Assembly: GCA_039090855.1 (NCBI GenBank)
Contig: CM077027.1
Span: forward strand, 103,768,424 to 103,832,423
Reading direction: 5' to 3'
Length of the DNA stretch: 64,000 nucleotides
Source of the DNA: Macrothele yani
Lineage: Eukaryota; Arthropoda; Arachnida; Araneae; Macrothelidae
The stretch's first letter is position 1. Each line of letters begins with the position of its first letter. Below, one piece after another: positions 43,132 through 54,440 of this stretch. Under the pieces are notes generated by a model. It worked only from the letters and a program-made list of their open reading frames with translations. It had not been told where the DNA came from and did no database searches. The position numbers and the translations under genes are program-made.

Positions 43132-46100
43132 CAGGGTGCGCACGCGTGCTTGAAAACCTGGAAAGTCCTGGAAAATCATGATTACGTTTTCAAGGCCTGG
43201 AATATCCTGGAAAAACGGTGTTTTTTTAATGCTGTCTTGAAAAGCCTTGAAATTTGAAATTAGTACTTAAAAAAATGCCCTTTTAGGAAATCGTGTTACT
43301 GTTACCCCTTCATTTTTTAAAGTTCCTTTTCTCTGTTCTCAAAAAAACCACAGGCAGCGGTTTCCGACGTGCACCAAATCCTAATTTGGCTGGGGGAAAA
43401 AAAGAAAAAAAAAAGGCACTACTTCCAGTGCAATAAAATTGGATGATTACTAGTAGGTCGAAGGAGAGCTTGATGTCCGTCCGACAACTGAGAACGGAAG
43501 GGGAAAGAAGAGGCATTTAGCATTTGCAGGGGGTCGCGTATGCACCAAGTCAGCTGGCATCCACCAGTGAGGAGTATGCCTGAACAACACATTCATCTTC
43601 TTCTTGTTTATGTGCATGATACCCTCCCTCCTCTCAAGAGACTTCCGCTACTTATGATAAAAAATAAGAAAACTATCTTTGCGAATTTTTCACGAAAGTA
43701 GCTGAAATTTTTGCATTCACTGTAATTGGATTACAGAAGCTCACTTCCAAAATTCCAATTGAATCGGTTTAAAACTTTAAAAGTTAGCATTGGTAATTTT
43801 TATTATGTGTGCCTCTTTGGACAGAGTGAGCCTCCAGCAAAAGGGTGTTACCATAGCAACGGTTGATTGACAGCTGGGAGCGCCGATCTGAAGCCTTGGG
43901 TTGGGAAGAAAGCAAACGCCTGTTTATCACTTCCACAGCTCAAAAGGACTAGGAGAATATTTTCAGAAATCCATTTTTCTGAATTTTGAAAATAACACAG
44001 TAAAATTTTTACAGTAGTTAAGATACATCACAATAAAGTTCTAGTGCAAATTTCGCCAAATTCCGTTAGGAACTTTAGCAGATGCAAAAAAAAAAAATCC
44101 GTTGCATAATCGGATTGAAAAAAAGAAACAGTAATTATAAATTACGGGAAAAGCAAGTGAATTATTTTTTTTTTAGATGCCATGGTTTATTTAAACAGAG
44201 TGATCCTTAAATTTTTTTCTGTGATGATATGGACTCTATTTGAATTACAAACATACGTTTTTATTCAGACGTCTTGAGTTACTGTTTTAATAAAAAAATC
44301 GTCTATAATTAAAAAGTTTTCAATGGATTTAAGCAATATTCAGCAGATAAACAAACGTATTTCAGTAAATTGCAACATCATGACGTAAATTTGGTAATTT
44401 AATTTTGTCGAAAATTGGGGAACATTTTTTTTTTTTACAATTTCTATTATAGTTAAAGTGAAGGAGGAAATGTGCAACTTGACAGTTCAGTGAGCTGCAG
44501 GTGGTGATTTATGGCGATGTGCCAAATGAAAAGAAGCCATTCCATCAGGTCATTCCAAGGTTGTGTGTGTGTGGACGCGTCCTCCTGCTGTTTGATCTTA
44601 ATCGGAATGTTTTTGTGTGCAGGGGGGGGGGGATTGAGAGAAATATCCGTTTCAGCTTTACAGCTTTCACGGCTCTTTTTTTTTTTTCTTGGTAATAAAT
44701 AAAAATCATAGTTGCTGCATTCACCATTGATCCGTGTTTGCATTTCTTGAATATAAACAGCAGACAATCTGAAACAGTGTTGGGCGGGTCTTGATGTTCT
44801 TCATTTTGCATATGCTGAGTTCAGTTCTGTGGGAATAAGGAATGACTTATACTGTGAATATATACAAAACTGCATATTTTTGAGCTGAAAAAATAGGTCT
44901 ACTTGTACACAGTAGCTAACGTGTGAACTCAGATGAAGACAATCAGACATACGGACGTCTGATTCCATAAAAAAAAAATCAACATAGTTTTTTTATTTAC
45001 GCTACAGGTAAAAAAGCAAAAACATGTTTTTAAACGTTATAAAGGAAAACGGATTTTTGAAACGCAGGACTTGATGATCTTAATTTCTGAAAGTTTCTTT
45101 TTTCCACATCCTTTTTTTTTCAATTACAATACTGTCATCATCATCATTGTCAACCATTATCTATCCACTGCTGGACGAAGGTCTCCCCAAGTTTCCTCCA
45201 CAACGGTCTGTCTTGTGCCAGTCTCCTCCATGTCACCCCTGCATACTTTCGAATTTCATCCACCCATCTCCCATGTGGTCTTCTTTTGAGTCTTTTCCTG
45301 TCCCTGGGAATCCAGGATACTATGAGTTATATCACTTAGTGATATGGCAGATTTTCGGTTGCTGATATCCGCGATCGTAAGCGGTAGTTGCATTGCGATT
45401 GTTGATGATGACAAGATAAATACTGGAGTGATGTAAAATGTTGCATAAACTAAAAAAAAAAAAAAAGCCCCCCCACCCCCGAACTTTTATTTGGTCATCA
45501 TAGCTGATCAACCATTTCATTCCATGAACATCAGCACATTTCAGTCATTTGAACATTGGGGGTATCTGAAGGAATTCAGCCGTGCTTAAGCGCCCTAGCG
45601 CAACGAAAACATGCTAATTTTGGACAGTTCTATTCCCTTCCTCTCTACCATCCCTAATAATTGAGAGTGCATACTGTATTTTCAAATATTCTATTTATGA
45701 GCTAGTTTTCGCGCTGTTCGTTATGCTTTTATTTTCGAAATTCCTAACACTTTTGAACTATGGTTGCAGAAACGTTTATGCTTTGGGTTTGTCTGTAGGA
45801 TAATTCGCATGAAAGCGGTTGAATTTTGGCGAAATTTTAGTATGCTGTTGGGTACAACCTGGAAACCTACCCTCTTGAAAAAGGTCAAAATTAAATTTAA
45901 AGGCCAAGACATAAGAGCAGTATTTGTTCTCCAAGCTTAGGAATGTTAACTCACATAAAATCTGTTTGATTGCGACAAAGTTTTGGTATGTTATCAGGGA
46001 GGAGAAACCTACCCTTGTAGAAAATGATCCAACTTGAATTCAAAGGTCAGGGCATAAGAACAGAATTTATTCTTTATGGTCTTGTGCTTGATAAACTTGA

Positions 46101-46326
46101 TCAATTTGCATAAAGCACATTCATCCATTTGCATCTTTCATCATTTTTATTACTTAAAACTGAAATTACTTTACAGTATCATGTTCAAATTATTTTTTAA
46201 AGCATAATAATCATCCTGGAATTTTTTTGTATATGGCCTGGAAAGTCCTTGAATTTTTTTGTATATGTCCTGGAAAAGGCCTGGAAAGTCCTTGAATTTT
46301 TTTCCCCCAAAAGTGTACGAACCCTG
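43132..46326. mobile_element. Non-autonomous hAT inside LINE ORF2
   Basis: Starts CAGGGTGCGCACGCG and ends, inverted, with CAGGGTTCGTACACTTTTG. It is bracketed by TCAACCC on both sides (7 bp; hAT normally makes 8, so one base was probably lost). Both subterminal zones repeat CCTGGAAAGTCCT. No transposase is seen in 3.2 kb. It contains an RTE fragment at 45132-45318. Removing it restores ORF2 reading DKSSTPASVYQQ. Confidence 0.88.
45132..45318 (-). mobile_element. RTE-type LINE 3' fragment
   Basis: The minus strand reads RRPHGRWVDEIRKYAG, VTWRRLAQDRPLWRKLG and FVQQWID, then a stop and (ATG)n, the usual RTE C-terminus and tail. Only the last 55 or so codons remain, which is typical 5' truncation. 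Confidence 0.88.
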
Positions 46327-47570
46327 TCAACCCCTGCTTCAGTGTACCAGCAGCTCTTCGCTGAGCACCGTGCCCTCAAAACTGAATACACTCCCATTTT
46401 CACTGATGGCTCCAAGATGCATGGAGTCGTTGGATCCGCAGCTGTCTGTGTTGATGATGTGTCAGTAGCGCGGATCCCAGCTGAGGCCACGGTGTTTTCG
46501 GCGGAGATGCATGCTGTGTATCTTGCGCTTCTTCATGTTCAGTTGAGTTCTCATCATAGTGCTATGGTCTATACGGATTCCTTAAGTGTCCTGCAGTCTT
46601 TGTCATCGCTGGACTATTGTAATCATCCTTTTCTTTTGAACGTACGAGGGCTTCTTCGTTCCTTGCTCGAGGCCGGTGTCCAGATTCAATTCGTCTGGAT
46701 TCCTGGGCATGTTGGAATCTCGGGTAACGAGTGTGCTGATGCGGCCGCTAGATCTGCTTCCTCTTTGGTCGTCGCACCCTTGCCACTCTTTCATTGCGAT
46801 TTTCGATTTCTTGTTCGTGATCATATCAAACGAACGTGGCAGGGTCTGTGGGACCAACAGGTGGAAAATAAACTGCATCGTATAAAACCTATTCTCGAAA
46901 TCTGGAACTCCTCATCTCGTCGGAACCGCAGGGAGGAAGTGGTGCTTGCGCGTCTCCGCATTGGGCATTGTCATTTCACTCACCGCTTTTTGCTGTGTGG
47001 CGACACTGCGCCGATGTGTGAGGCGTGCAACTGCCGACTCACCGTCACTCATCTTTTGTGTACCTGTGTTCGTTTTCGTGATGTACGTTTTCATTTCTTT
47101 CATTCTCATTTGTTGAACGAGGACGCCGCCACTGCAATACTGTTGTTGTTTTTTCATTTTTTAAACAAATTGACTATTTTAAACGTATCTAGATTTTAGC
47201 CCTATCATCATACTCATTTTTCAGTTTTACTGAATCAGCTAGATTTTAATCTTTGTATCATGTTTTTAGTACTGTTTGTTTCATTATCTTTTTTAGCCCT
47301 TTCATCGTTCTCATTCTTCAGTTTTATTTGATCAGCCATATTTTAAGCTTCATCGCACGTTTTTAATACTGTTTGTCTGTCTGTCTGTCTTGTAGTTTTT
47401 ACCGTATTCATTTCCATCTTTCACTTTTACCGCTTCATCCTATTTTTAGCCTTGTGTACATGTTTTATTGATTTTGTTCTCTTTTGATGTCTTTTGTTTG
47501 GCGCTCTTTGGCCAACCATGGCCCTTGCGCCAATAAAATCAATGAACCAACCAACCAAAGACATCTTTCC

Positions 47571-48008
47571 TCCTGTAATGAAACCTCAATGTGAACTAAA
47601 ATGAAGTCTCTGATGAGTGAGTGGTATGAATTTAAAGTTTTAGGGCGAGGTTTGCCGATTGCAGATTTACTCCAAAAAACATTATCTAACCAAGAGAGAT
47701 TTCCAGTTCTTGGGCACTTACTGGAAATTGTTGCAGTTCTACCAACATGTACTGCATCATGTGAATGTGGTTTCAGTCACATGAATTTGATAAAAACAAA
47801 CAACAGAACATCCATGGAAGCATCAACTTTGAATGATCTCATGATGATTCATTTGAATGGCTCTCCACTTAAAGACTATAAACCCCAGAAAGCTATTAAT
47901 AGGTGGTTCTTTGGATCCAAAAAATCTAGACACACACAAGGACATATGCCAGTAGTTAAGAAGCAAAAATTAGGAAACACAGAATTTGAAGAACTACATC
48001 GGAAATAG
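47571..48008 (+). pseudogene. hAT transposase, copy 1, C-terminal part
   Basis: This continues the coding sequence cut at 38204. The open 135-codon stretch has the dimerisation block LPTCTASCECGFSHMNLIKT (about 47740-47798), then DLMMIHLNG, KAINRWFFGSKKSRHTQGHMP and the natural stop. It is better preserved than the same region in copy 2 (29144-29467). Confidence 0.88.
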
Positions 48009-48589
48009 AATGTTAAGAGAAATTATTTTTTTCCCTAGTGGGATGTCCTTTATAAAGCATACTACTACTGCACAAACATTTGAGAATGTGTTAATGCAAT
48101 TTTCGTTTACAGTTTCTTGAACCTTGATTATGCAACATAAATTCTTGTTGATATTTTTTCAAAATCCCTATTAATTGTGAACATTTGAAGTTACCAAATG
48201 CAACATCTGAATTCACTGTCTATATTACTATATTAGCGATTACTCTTTCTCAATATTAGCGATTACTCTTTCTCAGTTAACAAAATGTGTCCCACAAAAT
48301 TCAAGAGATGAGACTAGACCACCACCACCACAGTTTTTCTCGCAGAATTGTATTCAGTATAAAGTACTTTTTTAGTTAATGTGAGAATATGAAAAGTGTA
48401 ACTTTGGACACAAACATTTCAACTTATGTATGTTGTTGTACAATTCCTTATTAATATTTATTCAACATGTTGGAAACATTCTGTGATCTCTTACGGAAAT
48501 AGTATAGTCTACTTCACATAATTTCTGATTTTCTCTTAAATAAATGTATGTAATTTATGTAAAAGCATATACAGTAACTTATACTTGTA

Positions 48590-49096
48590 ACTAGAAGTCC
48601 ACCAATATGTTTGCCATTGGAAACTATGGTTTCAGCAGTTTTATTAGTATATCTTTGCAGCCATGCAATAAGTTACAGCTAAAAAAATCTGTGCTATTGA
48701 TCTATAACAAATCCTCAGTCTGTGAAAAAATAACTTCATGTTTATGCAATTTTTCTTCGATCAGATTTTTCAATAATGCTTTTGGGAATCTAGGGAAAAT
48801 GCTGCAGGTGTTTCATGTCTGCACCAGAGACCTGTTCCTTTTGTATTTTACAAAAGGGACTGAAAATAAATAAATTCTGTAAAATGATTTCTGTTTTTTG
48901 GATATGTTTGTCACAGTCAAAAACAAAGGGGGGGGGGACCTGGAACTAACAATTATTTCTGGAGGTATGAAAATGAAAGTTAAGCCTAGTCTCGCACAAT
49001 TTATGTTGGAAGAAGCGCATGAACAGCGATTATGTGTGTGCTGGCCACTGAAAACTTTTGCTGGCTACTAGATTTTTTTCAATTTGTGGAGGCCTG
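48590..49096. repeat. Right-end module of hAT copy 1
   Basis: It matches 31532-32097 in copy 2. It begins AGAAGTCCACCAATATG and ends at the true terminus GTGGAGGCCTG, next to the target duplication. Confidence 0.75.
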
Positions 49097-49104
49097 TTCA
49101 TTAC

Positions 49105-49370
49105 ACTACTTTAGAATTAAAGATATGTAATGCCAATATGTACGTCTATTATTTCTTGAAACATGTGACAGTGTTTTATGAAGATGTATAAGAGATAAAT
49201 TCTTAATATGGGGTGATAAAAAATATAGCATGTGTATGTACATATAAGTAAAAACACTATATATAGTATGTAATTTCATACATATAAATTAATTTAAAGA
49301 TTATATATTTCATTACTATTCAGCAAAAATTTCCCATTACTTGGTAAGGTTTTGCTAAAGTAGTAATGAA
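49105..49370. other. No gene seen
   Basis: AT-rich intron-like sequence. Confidence 0.5.
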
Positions 49371-49575
49371 ATGATAATTAACACAGCAATCGGACATTCG
49401 AATTGACTGTATTTACTGTTTCTAACGTAATATCAATCGCATCAGAAGACTTGAAAATTTCATCTCCGTGGAGCAGGAATCGAACCTGCACTCCTCATTA
49501 CTGTTTGAGCATGCTAACCATTACACCACCCGTGACTGCAAAGTAATAAGTACCAGAGTACTAAGAGCATCAGAT
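49371..49575 (-). mobile_element. SINE-A copy 2
   Basis: The tRNA-like head (about 49540-49468, minus strand) has GGTGTAATGGTTAGCATGC and the T-arm TGCAGGTTCGATTCCTGC. The body ends in TTGCTGTGTTAATTATC-type sequence at 49371. The similarity with copy 3 continues past the head (AAGAGCATCRGATTATTCTC), so the unit is longer than the head and body. Confidence 0.78.
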
Positions 49576-49701
49576 TATTCTCTGACCACATTCTTAATTG
49601 AAGCGAATTGTGCTGCCATTTAGCGTTTTTAAGCAAATCACCAGTCGTTCAGGTATATAGTGTGGAAGAAATATACTTCTCATAATACGAGGGAAATATG
49701 T

Positions 49702-49922
49702 CATGATAATTAACATAGCAATCAGACATCTGAATTGACTGTATTTACTGTTTCTCACGTAATATCAATCACATCAGAAATCTTAAATTTTTTTTTTTTC
49801 ATCGCCCTGGACCGGGAATTGAACCCGCATCTCTGATTACCATTGGAGCATGCTAACCATTACACCTCCCAGGACATCGAAGTCCCAAGTATCTGAGTGT
49901 TAAGAGCATTGGATTATTCTCC
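49702..49922 (-). mobile_element. SINE-A copy 3
   Basis: Same structure and direction as copy 2. The head (about 49876-49804) has T-arm GCGGGTTCAATTCCCGG. The anticodon loop again places GGT after a C at position 33. Confidence 0.78.
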
Positions 49923-49929
49923 AATCAGA

Positions 49930-50470
49930 TGGGCACTTATTGTGGACCGCTCAGAGATGCATCTAGATGTACCAGAGATTCGAACGTGTGCCAGCTGAAT
50001 ACACCCCAGACAATAACTGAGCCTCCACCACCCTGAACAGTTCCTTGTTGACATGCTGAGTGATTACCACTAGATCTGCACCTTCCCATCTGTGCGAGAT
50101 AACTGGAAAAAGGATTCATTGGACCAGGAAACCCATCTCCAATCACCCAGGGTCCTGTGTCAATGTTCTTTCACCCAGCTGAGGCATGCAGGCTGGTGAT
50201 ACAATGGGACTCTGGTGGGAGCGGTGGCTCTCACAACCTATTGCATCTAATGATTGCCTCATGGTCTCAGTAGAGATGTTTCTGGTACCTTTTTCATTGA
50301 AGTCAGCAGTGATTTGTGCCACTGCTCTCTCCAGTTGGTTGCAACTATGCTAGACAGATGTCAATGACCACGTTCATCCATCACCTTTCTCTGCCCACGG
50401 CACTGTCCATGATGTGATGTTATTCCAAAAATGGTGTATTCCTGATAGACTCCTGATACTATCGAATGAG
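49930..50470 (-). mobile_element. Tc1-like fragment
   Basis: The minus strand reads PACLSWVKEH, then DWRWVSWSNESFFQLSRTDG (about 50155-50090, first catalytic region with Asn in place of Asp), then QQGTVQGGGGSVIVWGVFSW (about 50060-50000). The second and third acidic regions are missing and the ends are not found. Confidence 0.65.
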
Positions 50471-50714
50471 GTACTGCAATTCCTGTACCACCTCCATGAT
50501 AGTGTCTCAGGCATCAAGGACCTATCATCATCCCACTTTCCAACTCTGTTAACTCATAACATTTATCCGTACTGACATCGAATTACTATGTACATGAATG
50601 CAGTGATATGTCCTCCTACCTGTATACTTGCCAGGCAGTGGGTTTGTCCACCAGTTAGAGTGATTTCGGCGTCAGTTTGCCCAGGAACCAGGTATTTCAT
50701 GATTTTTGTTATCT

Positions 50715-50716
<2 letters not shown>

Positions 50717-50785
<69 letters not shown>
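50717..50785. repeat. (GT)n microsatellite
   Basis: About 34 perfect dinucleotides. Confidence 0.97.
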
Positions 50786-50787
<2 letters not shown>

Positions 50788-50805
50788 AAACTGAGATCTA
50801 GATTT

Positions 50806-50888
50806 ATTATACAGTCAAAATCATAAAACTGTCTATTATACAGTCAAAATCATAAAACTGTCTATTATACAGTCAAAATCAGAAAGTG
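50806..50888. repeat. 29-bp tandem repeat, three units
   Basis: ATTATACAGTCAAAATCATA plus AAACTGTCT is repeated, with the last unit incomplete. Confidence 0.93.
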
Positions 50889-51170
50889 TTTTAAGCCAAG
50901 ATGATTGGCAGCCAGGTCTCACACGCCTTTCTCCCTACCATAGTTATTAAAAAGTTTCTTCTGAACCTGTGTCTGCATTATTTTTAACTGTGGCTGCATC
51001 AAATCCCTGTTAATTATCACATTTTTCTGCATTTATTTCTCCATGTAATCTCAACACTCAGCAGATCAGAACTTAATGTGTGTAGTTGATCAAAATATGA
51101 TCCAAAAAACATTCATTTGAAGTTTCATTGTTCTAAATTTCATAACTTCATGCATAATGGCTTGCATGCG
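50889..51170. other. No gene seen
   Basis: Intron-like sequence. Confidence 0.5.
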
Positions 51171-51172
51171 TA

Positions 51173-52564
51173 CAGTCACAAACAATGAAATTTGCACACC
51201 TGGAAGAAAACATGCTACAACCGCGAGACTCTGCAAATAGCTAGAGTGCATGTTGGTATGCAAATGATCCACGTTTGGTGCAAGTGCGCATGACCGTACA
51301 CCCTGTGGTGGGGCCGCAAGCACGAATCAGCAGCCTTATAAACCAGCATGTAGTCGATGCCCCATGAAAGCAAAAAGCACCAGTCGACGCTAGCAAGAGT
51401 ACAGAGTGTCAAGAATGCTGGGTAGACACCAGAGACATCAATTTGCGCAGCTTACAAACTTTGAGAGAGGCCTCATCATCGGGGTTGAAAACCGCAGGGT
51501 GGTCGGCGTGCTGTATAGCCCGCCACGTGGATCATTCTGACTATACCGTCCAACTGTGTTCGGAGCAGTGGACATGTGACTGCACTGCCACATGGCGGAG
51601 TGGCTCCAGATGGACCAGGAGGATCACCAGTAGAAAGGATCGACAGATCATGTGCCCGGCATGAACAAATCCCACGGGGACCCGGTGCACTATACAAGCA
51701 GTGTAGCAGCTCCTGTGTGCCCACGAACCATTTCCCGACGCCTCGTGGAAGCAAATCTGCGATCCCAGCGCCCTTTACATGTGCTGCCATTAACACTGGA
51801 ACATCGCTGGCTCCGTGTGCAGTGGTGCCAGGCCAGAACAGCGTGGAACGCCACAGACTGTCGATGTATGGTGTTTAGCGATGAGTGCTGCTTCATTTTG
51901 GAGACAGTTGATCATCGTGTCTTAGTGTGGAGGTCCTCGGGTCAACGGCACAATCCCAACCTCGCTATCGAGCGCCACACCTCCCCCACTGTAGGCATTA
52001 TGGTTTGGGAGAGCCATTGCCTACAATAGCCGATCAGCGCTAGTAGTGGTACGTGAATCATTGGCGGGCCAGCGGTATGTGAATGATATCTTACGGCCCC
52101 TTGTGCACCCATTCCTGGGTTGGATTCCAGGTGCGCTATACCAGCAGGATAACGCCCGCCTGCACACGGCTCGGGTTGCTCAGGACTGCCTACACCATGT
52201 CCAGACACTTTCATGGCCTGCCCACTTCCCAGACATGTCTCCTAATGAGCATGTGTGGGACCAGTTGAAACACCAGCTGCCACTGTGCCACACTATCCGG
52301 GATTTGGAGCACACCGTCCAACACGTGTGGGCTAGTCTGCCACAGGATATCATCAAGCGCCTGCTCGTCTCCATGCCGGACTGTATTGTCTCATGAGGCT
52401 GTGCGACGCACTGTTGAAGATGACCGGACTGCGTGCCATAGATCCCTCTGTAATTGTCCTGCAGCTCTGTTTTTGCTATCACGTGTATCATTCATCTGTA
52501 TCATTATGTCCATAAAATTTCAGTTCAATCCGATGCTTCCTTCTTGGTTCATTGTTTGTGAGGG
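51173..52564 (+). mobile_element. Tc1 element, second family
   Basis: The inverted ends CAGTCACAAACAATGAA and CCCTCACAAACAATGAA (right end read inverted) are flanked by TA at 51171-51172 and 52565-52566. The size is 1392 bp. Its terminal sequence differs from that of the element at 30037. Confidence 0.92.
51443..52396 (+). pseudogene. Tc1 transposase, second family
   Basis: The N-terminus is shifted and decayed (about 51430-51650). The core has LRVQWCQARTAWN, CMVFSDECCF (about 51868-51897, first Asp), GIMVWESH, YQQDNARLHTARVAQ (about 52138-52180, second Asp) and WPAHFPDMSPNEHVWDQL (about 52215-52268, Glu region with Asn-Glu for Ile-Glu). The last frame stays open to 52396. A stop near 52030 and earlier shifts inactivate it. 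Confidence 0.88.
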
Positions 52565-52898
52565 TATTTTGAATCATATATTAAATTGGCATTTCTCCGT
52601 TGTGTGTTTTCTCCTTAGCTATTTGCTATAGTTCATTTCTTATTTATTTACTAACTGACATGAGCACTTGGTGTGAACAGCTGGTTTTCTTATCTTGTGT
52701 TGCATAGCAGACCATTAAACTCCAGTTGAACATGCTGCTAACCTTGGCATGTGTTTGAGTGACTTTCTTGCCTCCCATTGTATTTTTGATTGATAAAGGA
52801 AATGTGCATATGTGTCTGTGTAATTCAGTGAATTTAATTTCATAGAAAAACATATTCTAACTATCTGTAAATTTTGTAATTCAAAATGGATTGTAGAG
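52565..52898. other. No gene seen
   Basis: AT-rich intron-like sequence. Confidence 0.5.
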
Positions 52899-53555
52899 CA
52901 GGGCTTGAAAAATACCATGCCCAACGTGCCTGGGGCACGTAAATTATTGGCCTAGGCAGGTAAATTAAAAATCTAGTTGCCCGGTCCAGTAAACTGTATT
53001 TAAAAATGAAAAAGTGGAATAGAATTTCCTACTACAAGAAAAAAGACAGTCATCATACATCGTGCTACAATTCACTGCTAATCATCGGAAGTTGTGTTAT
53101 TGTTATGGATTGCCAAAAACAGAAGAATACCACTTCTTTAATTATATTATGCTCTGGATCCAGAAATTGGAACCAAATGTTGGTAGTCGCCAATGGGATG
53201 CATGCCTCTGATGGAACTAGCCTCCTGTGTTTAGTGTCAAAGGGCAAAAGCTTCAGTAATAGGAAAGGAATGTGGCGGAATCACTACATTTCTCAAATGC
53301 CAATTTCATCATCATCTTAAACCTGAGATACACACTTTTGTGCATTGGAACATTTTGAATATAGACTCTTAAAACAGAAATGCAAGACACGTAAAAAAGT
53401 TTATCTTATTATTTAACTTAAAAAAAATGATGGTTCTAATTTGTTATCTTGAAAGAAAATTTCCTGGGCATCCAACTATTACTACCTGAGTAAGTAAATA
53501 ATTTCTGCACATGCCCAGCTAAGCAGGTAACTTTTCAGATATTTTTCAAGCCCTG
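52899..53555. mobile_element. Short non-autonomous hAT-like element (MITE)
   Basis: Ends CAGGGCTTGAAAAATACC and, inverted, CAGGGCTTGAAAAATATCTG. Subterminal blocks GCCTGGGGCA and GGGCATGTGCAG match those of the 7.3-kb element at 16567-23836. No coding capacity. Flanking 8-mers TTGTAGAG and ATAGATTA do not match well, so the target duplication is not preserved. It ends 124 bases before a host exon. Confidence 0.82.
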
Positions 53556-53679
53556 ATAGATTACCACACACTGTTTTTCTTTATAGTTGCATGTATTTGT
53601 TGTTCTCTATTTCTATTTGAGTTCCAGTTAATTTTGTTCTGTCTCAGGTGATAAATTATTTTTAACTTCCACTCTATAG

Positions 53680-53843
53680 TGACCACAAAAAAGCCTGAAA
53701 TAAATCGTTCCCAGACACTGCCTAAGCTTAGTAGTAATAGTAGTAGTTCTAGAGGAACTACTTCTCATCCTTCTGGGAGAAAGTCGCAGACTGCTGTGCA
53801 GAGTCAAAAAGGAGTGAAAGGATCGTCTGTTCGTGCACACAAG
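53680..53843 (+). CDS. Host exon: Ser/Thr/Lys-rich, downstream of the zinc finger
   Basis: Acceptor TTAACTTCCACTCTATAG and donor ACACAAG|GTAAAA bracket 164 bases. The exon starts in phase 1, matching the donor at 34040, and ends in phase 0. It encodes a basic, low-complexity segment including TTKKPEINRSQTLPKLSS, a run of Ser codons and GRKSQTAVQSQKG. The composition suits a nuclear disordered linker. The frame runs into a stop after the donor, as expected for an intron. Confidence 0.62.
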
Positions 53844-54084
53844 GTAAAATTTGTGTTGTGCATTTATTTTTTAATGTTAATTTGTAGCTTAATATATATG
53901 TTTTGTCTTATTCTGGAATTATTTTTCATGCATTGGTTTGAGAGTTGGTAGACAAGAATGAAAAACATTTTTTAAATTAGTAACTGGCTAACTGAGGAGT
54001 TTTATTGAATGTAAAATAATGTGACTCAAACTTTCACAAAAGCATATATGAGGTCTGAATTCAAAAAGTTTCAAATTTTTTTTC
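53844..54084. other. Start of the next host intron, no gene seen
   Basis: AT-rich. No further host exon was recognised to the right end of the window. Confidence 0.45.
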
Positions 54085-54440
54085 CTGTCTTACTACATGC
54101 GATATTCACTTTTGTCTCCTTCAAAGTATGTTTCTCCTACCACTGATACATTGCTCCCAATGCTTTTTTTTTCTAGTTCTGGAAACATTACTTAAGGGCT
54201 TGTTTCGAGATCGTGCGCAGCTCCGTCAGTGAATTTCCTTTTATGTCATCTGATGTGGCAAAATTCTTACTTTCCAGCAGAATGTTCAACTTGAGAAAGT
54301 GAAAGAAGTCTGCTGGAGCAAAACCCGGTGAATAGGGTGGCTGAAGAACAATTGTGTTGTGTTTTGTCAAAAAGTCACGAATTCAATAGTGATGCATGAG
54401 CCGGTGCATTGTCATGGTGCAGCATCCATGACTTCTTTCT
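54085..54440 (-). pseudogene. Mariner transposase fragment, C-terminal
   Basis: The minus strand reads HHDNAPAHASLL (about 54422-54387, second Asp), then in another frame FLTKHNTIVLQPPYSPGFAP (about 54380-54320; third region with Gly for Asp) and ILLESKNFATSDDIK. The N-terminal half and first Asp are missing. Confidence 0.72.

Larger units (their letters stand above)
40306..47199 (+). pseudogene. LINE ORF2: AP endonuclease, reverse transcriptase, RNase H
   Basis: ATG at 40306. The endonuclease has IQWNCRG, LQETKL, LLLGDFNAHHPLWGS (about residues 125-139) and GSDHFP. The reverse transcriptase has FPKPGKDPKSPSSYRPIALT, FFDIEKAYDRAW, GVPQG and TVYVDDLHIF. TAA (42205-42207) and TGA (42223-42225) flank GVPQG in the same frame, so two nonsense codons break it without a shift. 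A hAT splits the gene at 43132-46326. Afterwards RNase H appears: FTDGSKMHGVVGSA, SAEMHAVYLAL, VYTDSLSVLQSL and WIPGHVGISGNECAD (about 46400-46740). A Cys/His motif CEACNCRLTVTHLLCTC (about 47018-47068) ends the protein at 47199. Confidence 0.92.
38220..47556 (+). mobile_element. Full-length I-group LINE interrupted by a hAT
   Basis: Start CCGCATGGGGATAACCGG, end GCCAATAAAATC plus CAACCAACC. The 14-bp target duplication brackets both. It has two ORFs: ORF1 with zinc knuckles, and ORF2 with AP endonuclease, reverse transcriptase and RNase H. Removing the hAT at 43132-46326 leaves about 6.1 kb, a normal full length. RNase H plus the C-terminal Cys/His motif places it in the I group (I, LOA or related). 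Confidence 0.92.
34963..49096 (+). mobile_element. hAT element, copy 1 (ZNF862-like), complete ends, 14.1 kb with nested insertions
   Basis: The ends are CAGGGCTCCACAAATGCGG and, inverted, CAGGCCTCCACAAATTG, with a perfect 8-bp target duplication. The coding strand is plus. A full-length LINE interrupts the transposase at 38220. Without the LINE the element is about 4.8 kb. It lies in the proposed second host intron. A GC-rich patch at about 35130-35270 is probably its promoter or 5' leader. Confidence 0.95.

Noticed and set aside
46249..46326. N-terminal part of the 46249-47199 frame as LINE protein
   Set aside because: These bases belong to the inserted hAT end. ORF2 resumes at 46327.
50588..50788. 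66-codon frame ending in Cys-Val repeats
   Set aside because: The repeat is a translated (GT)n microsatellite.
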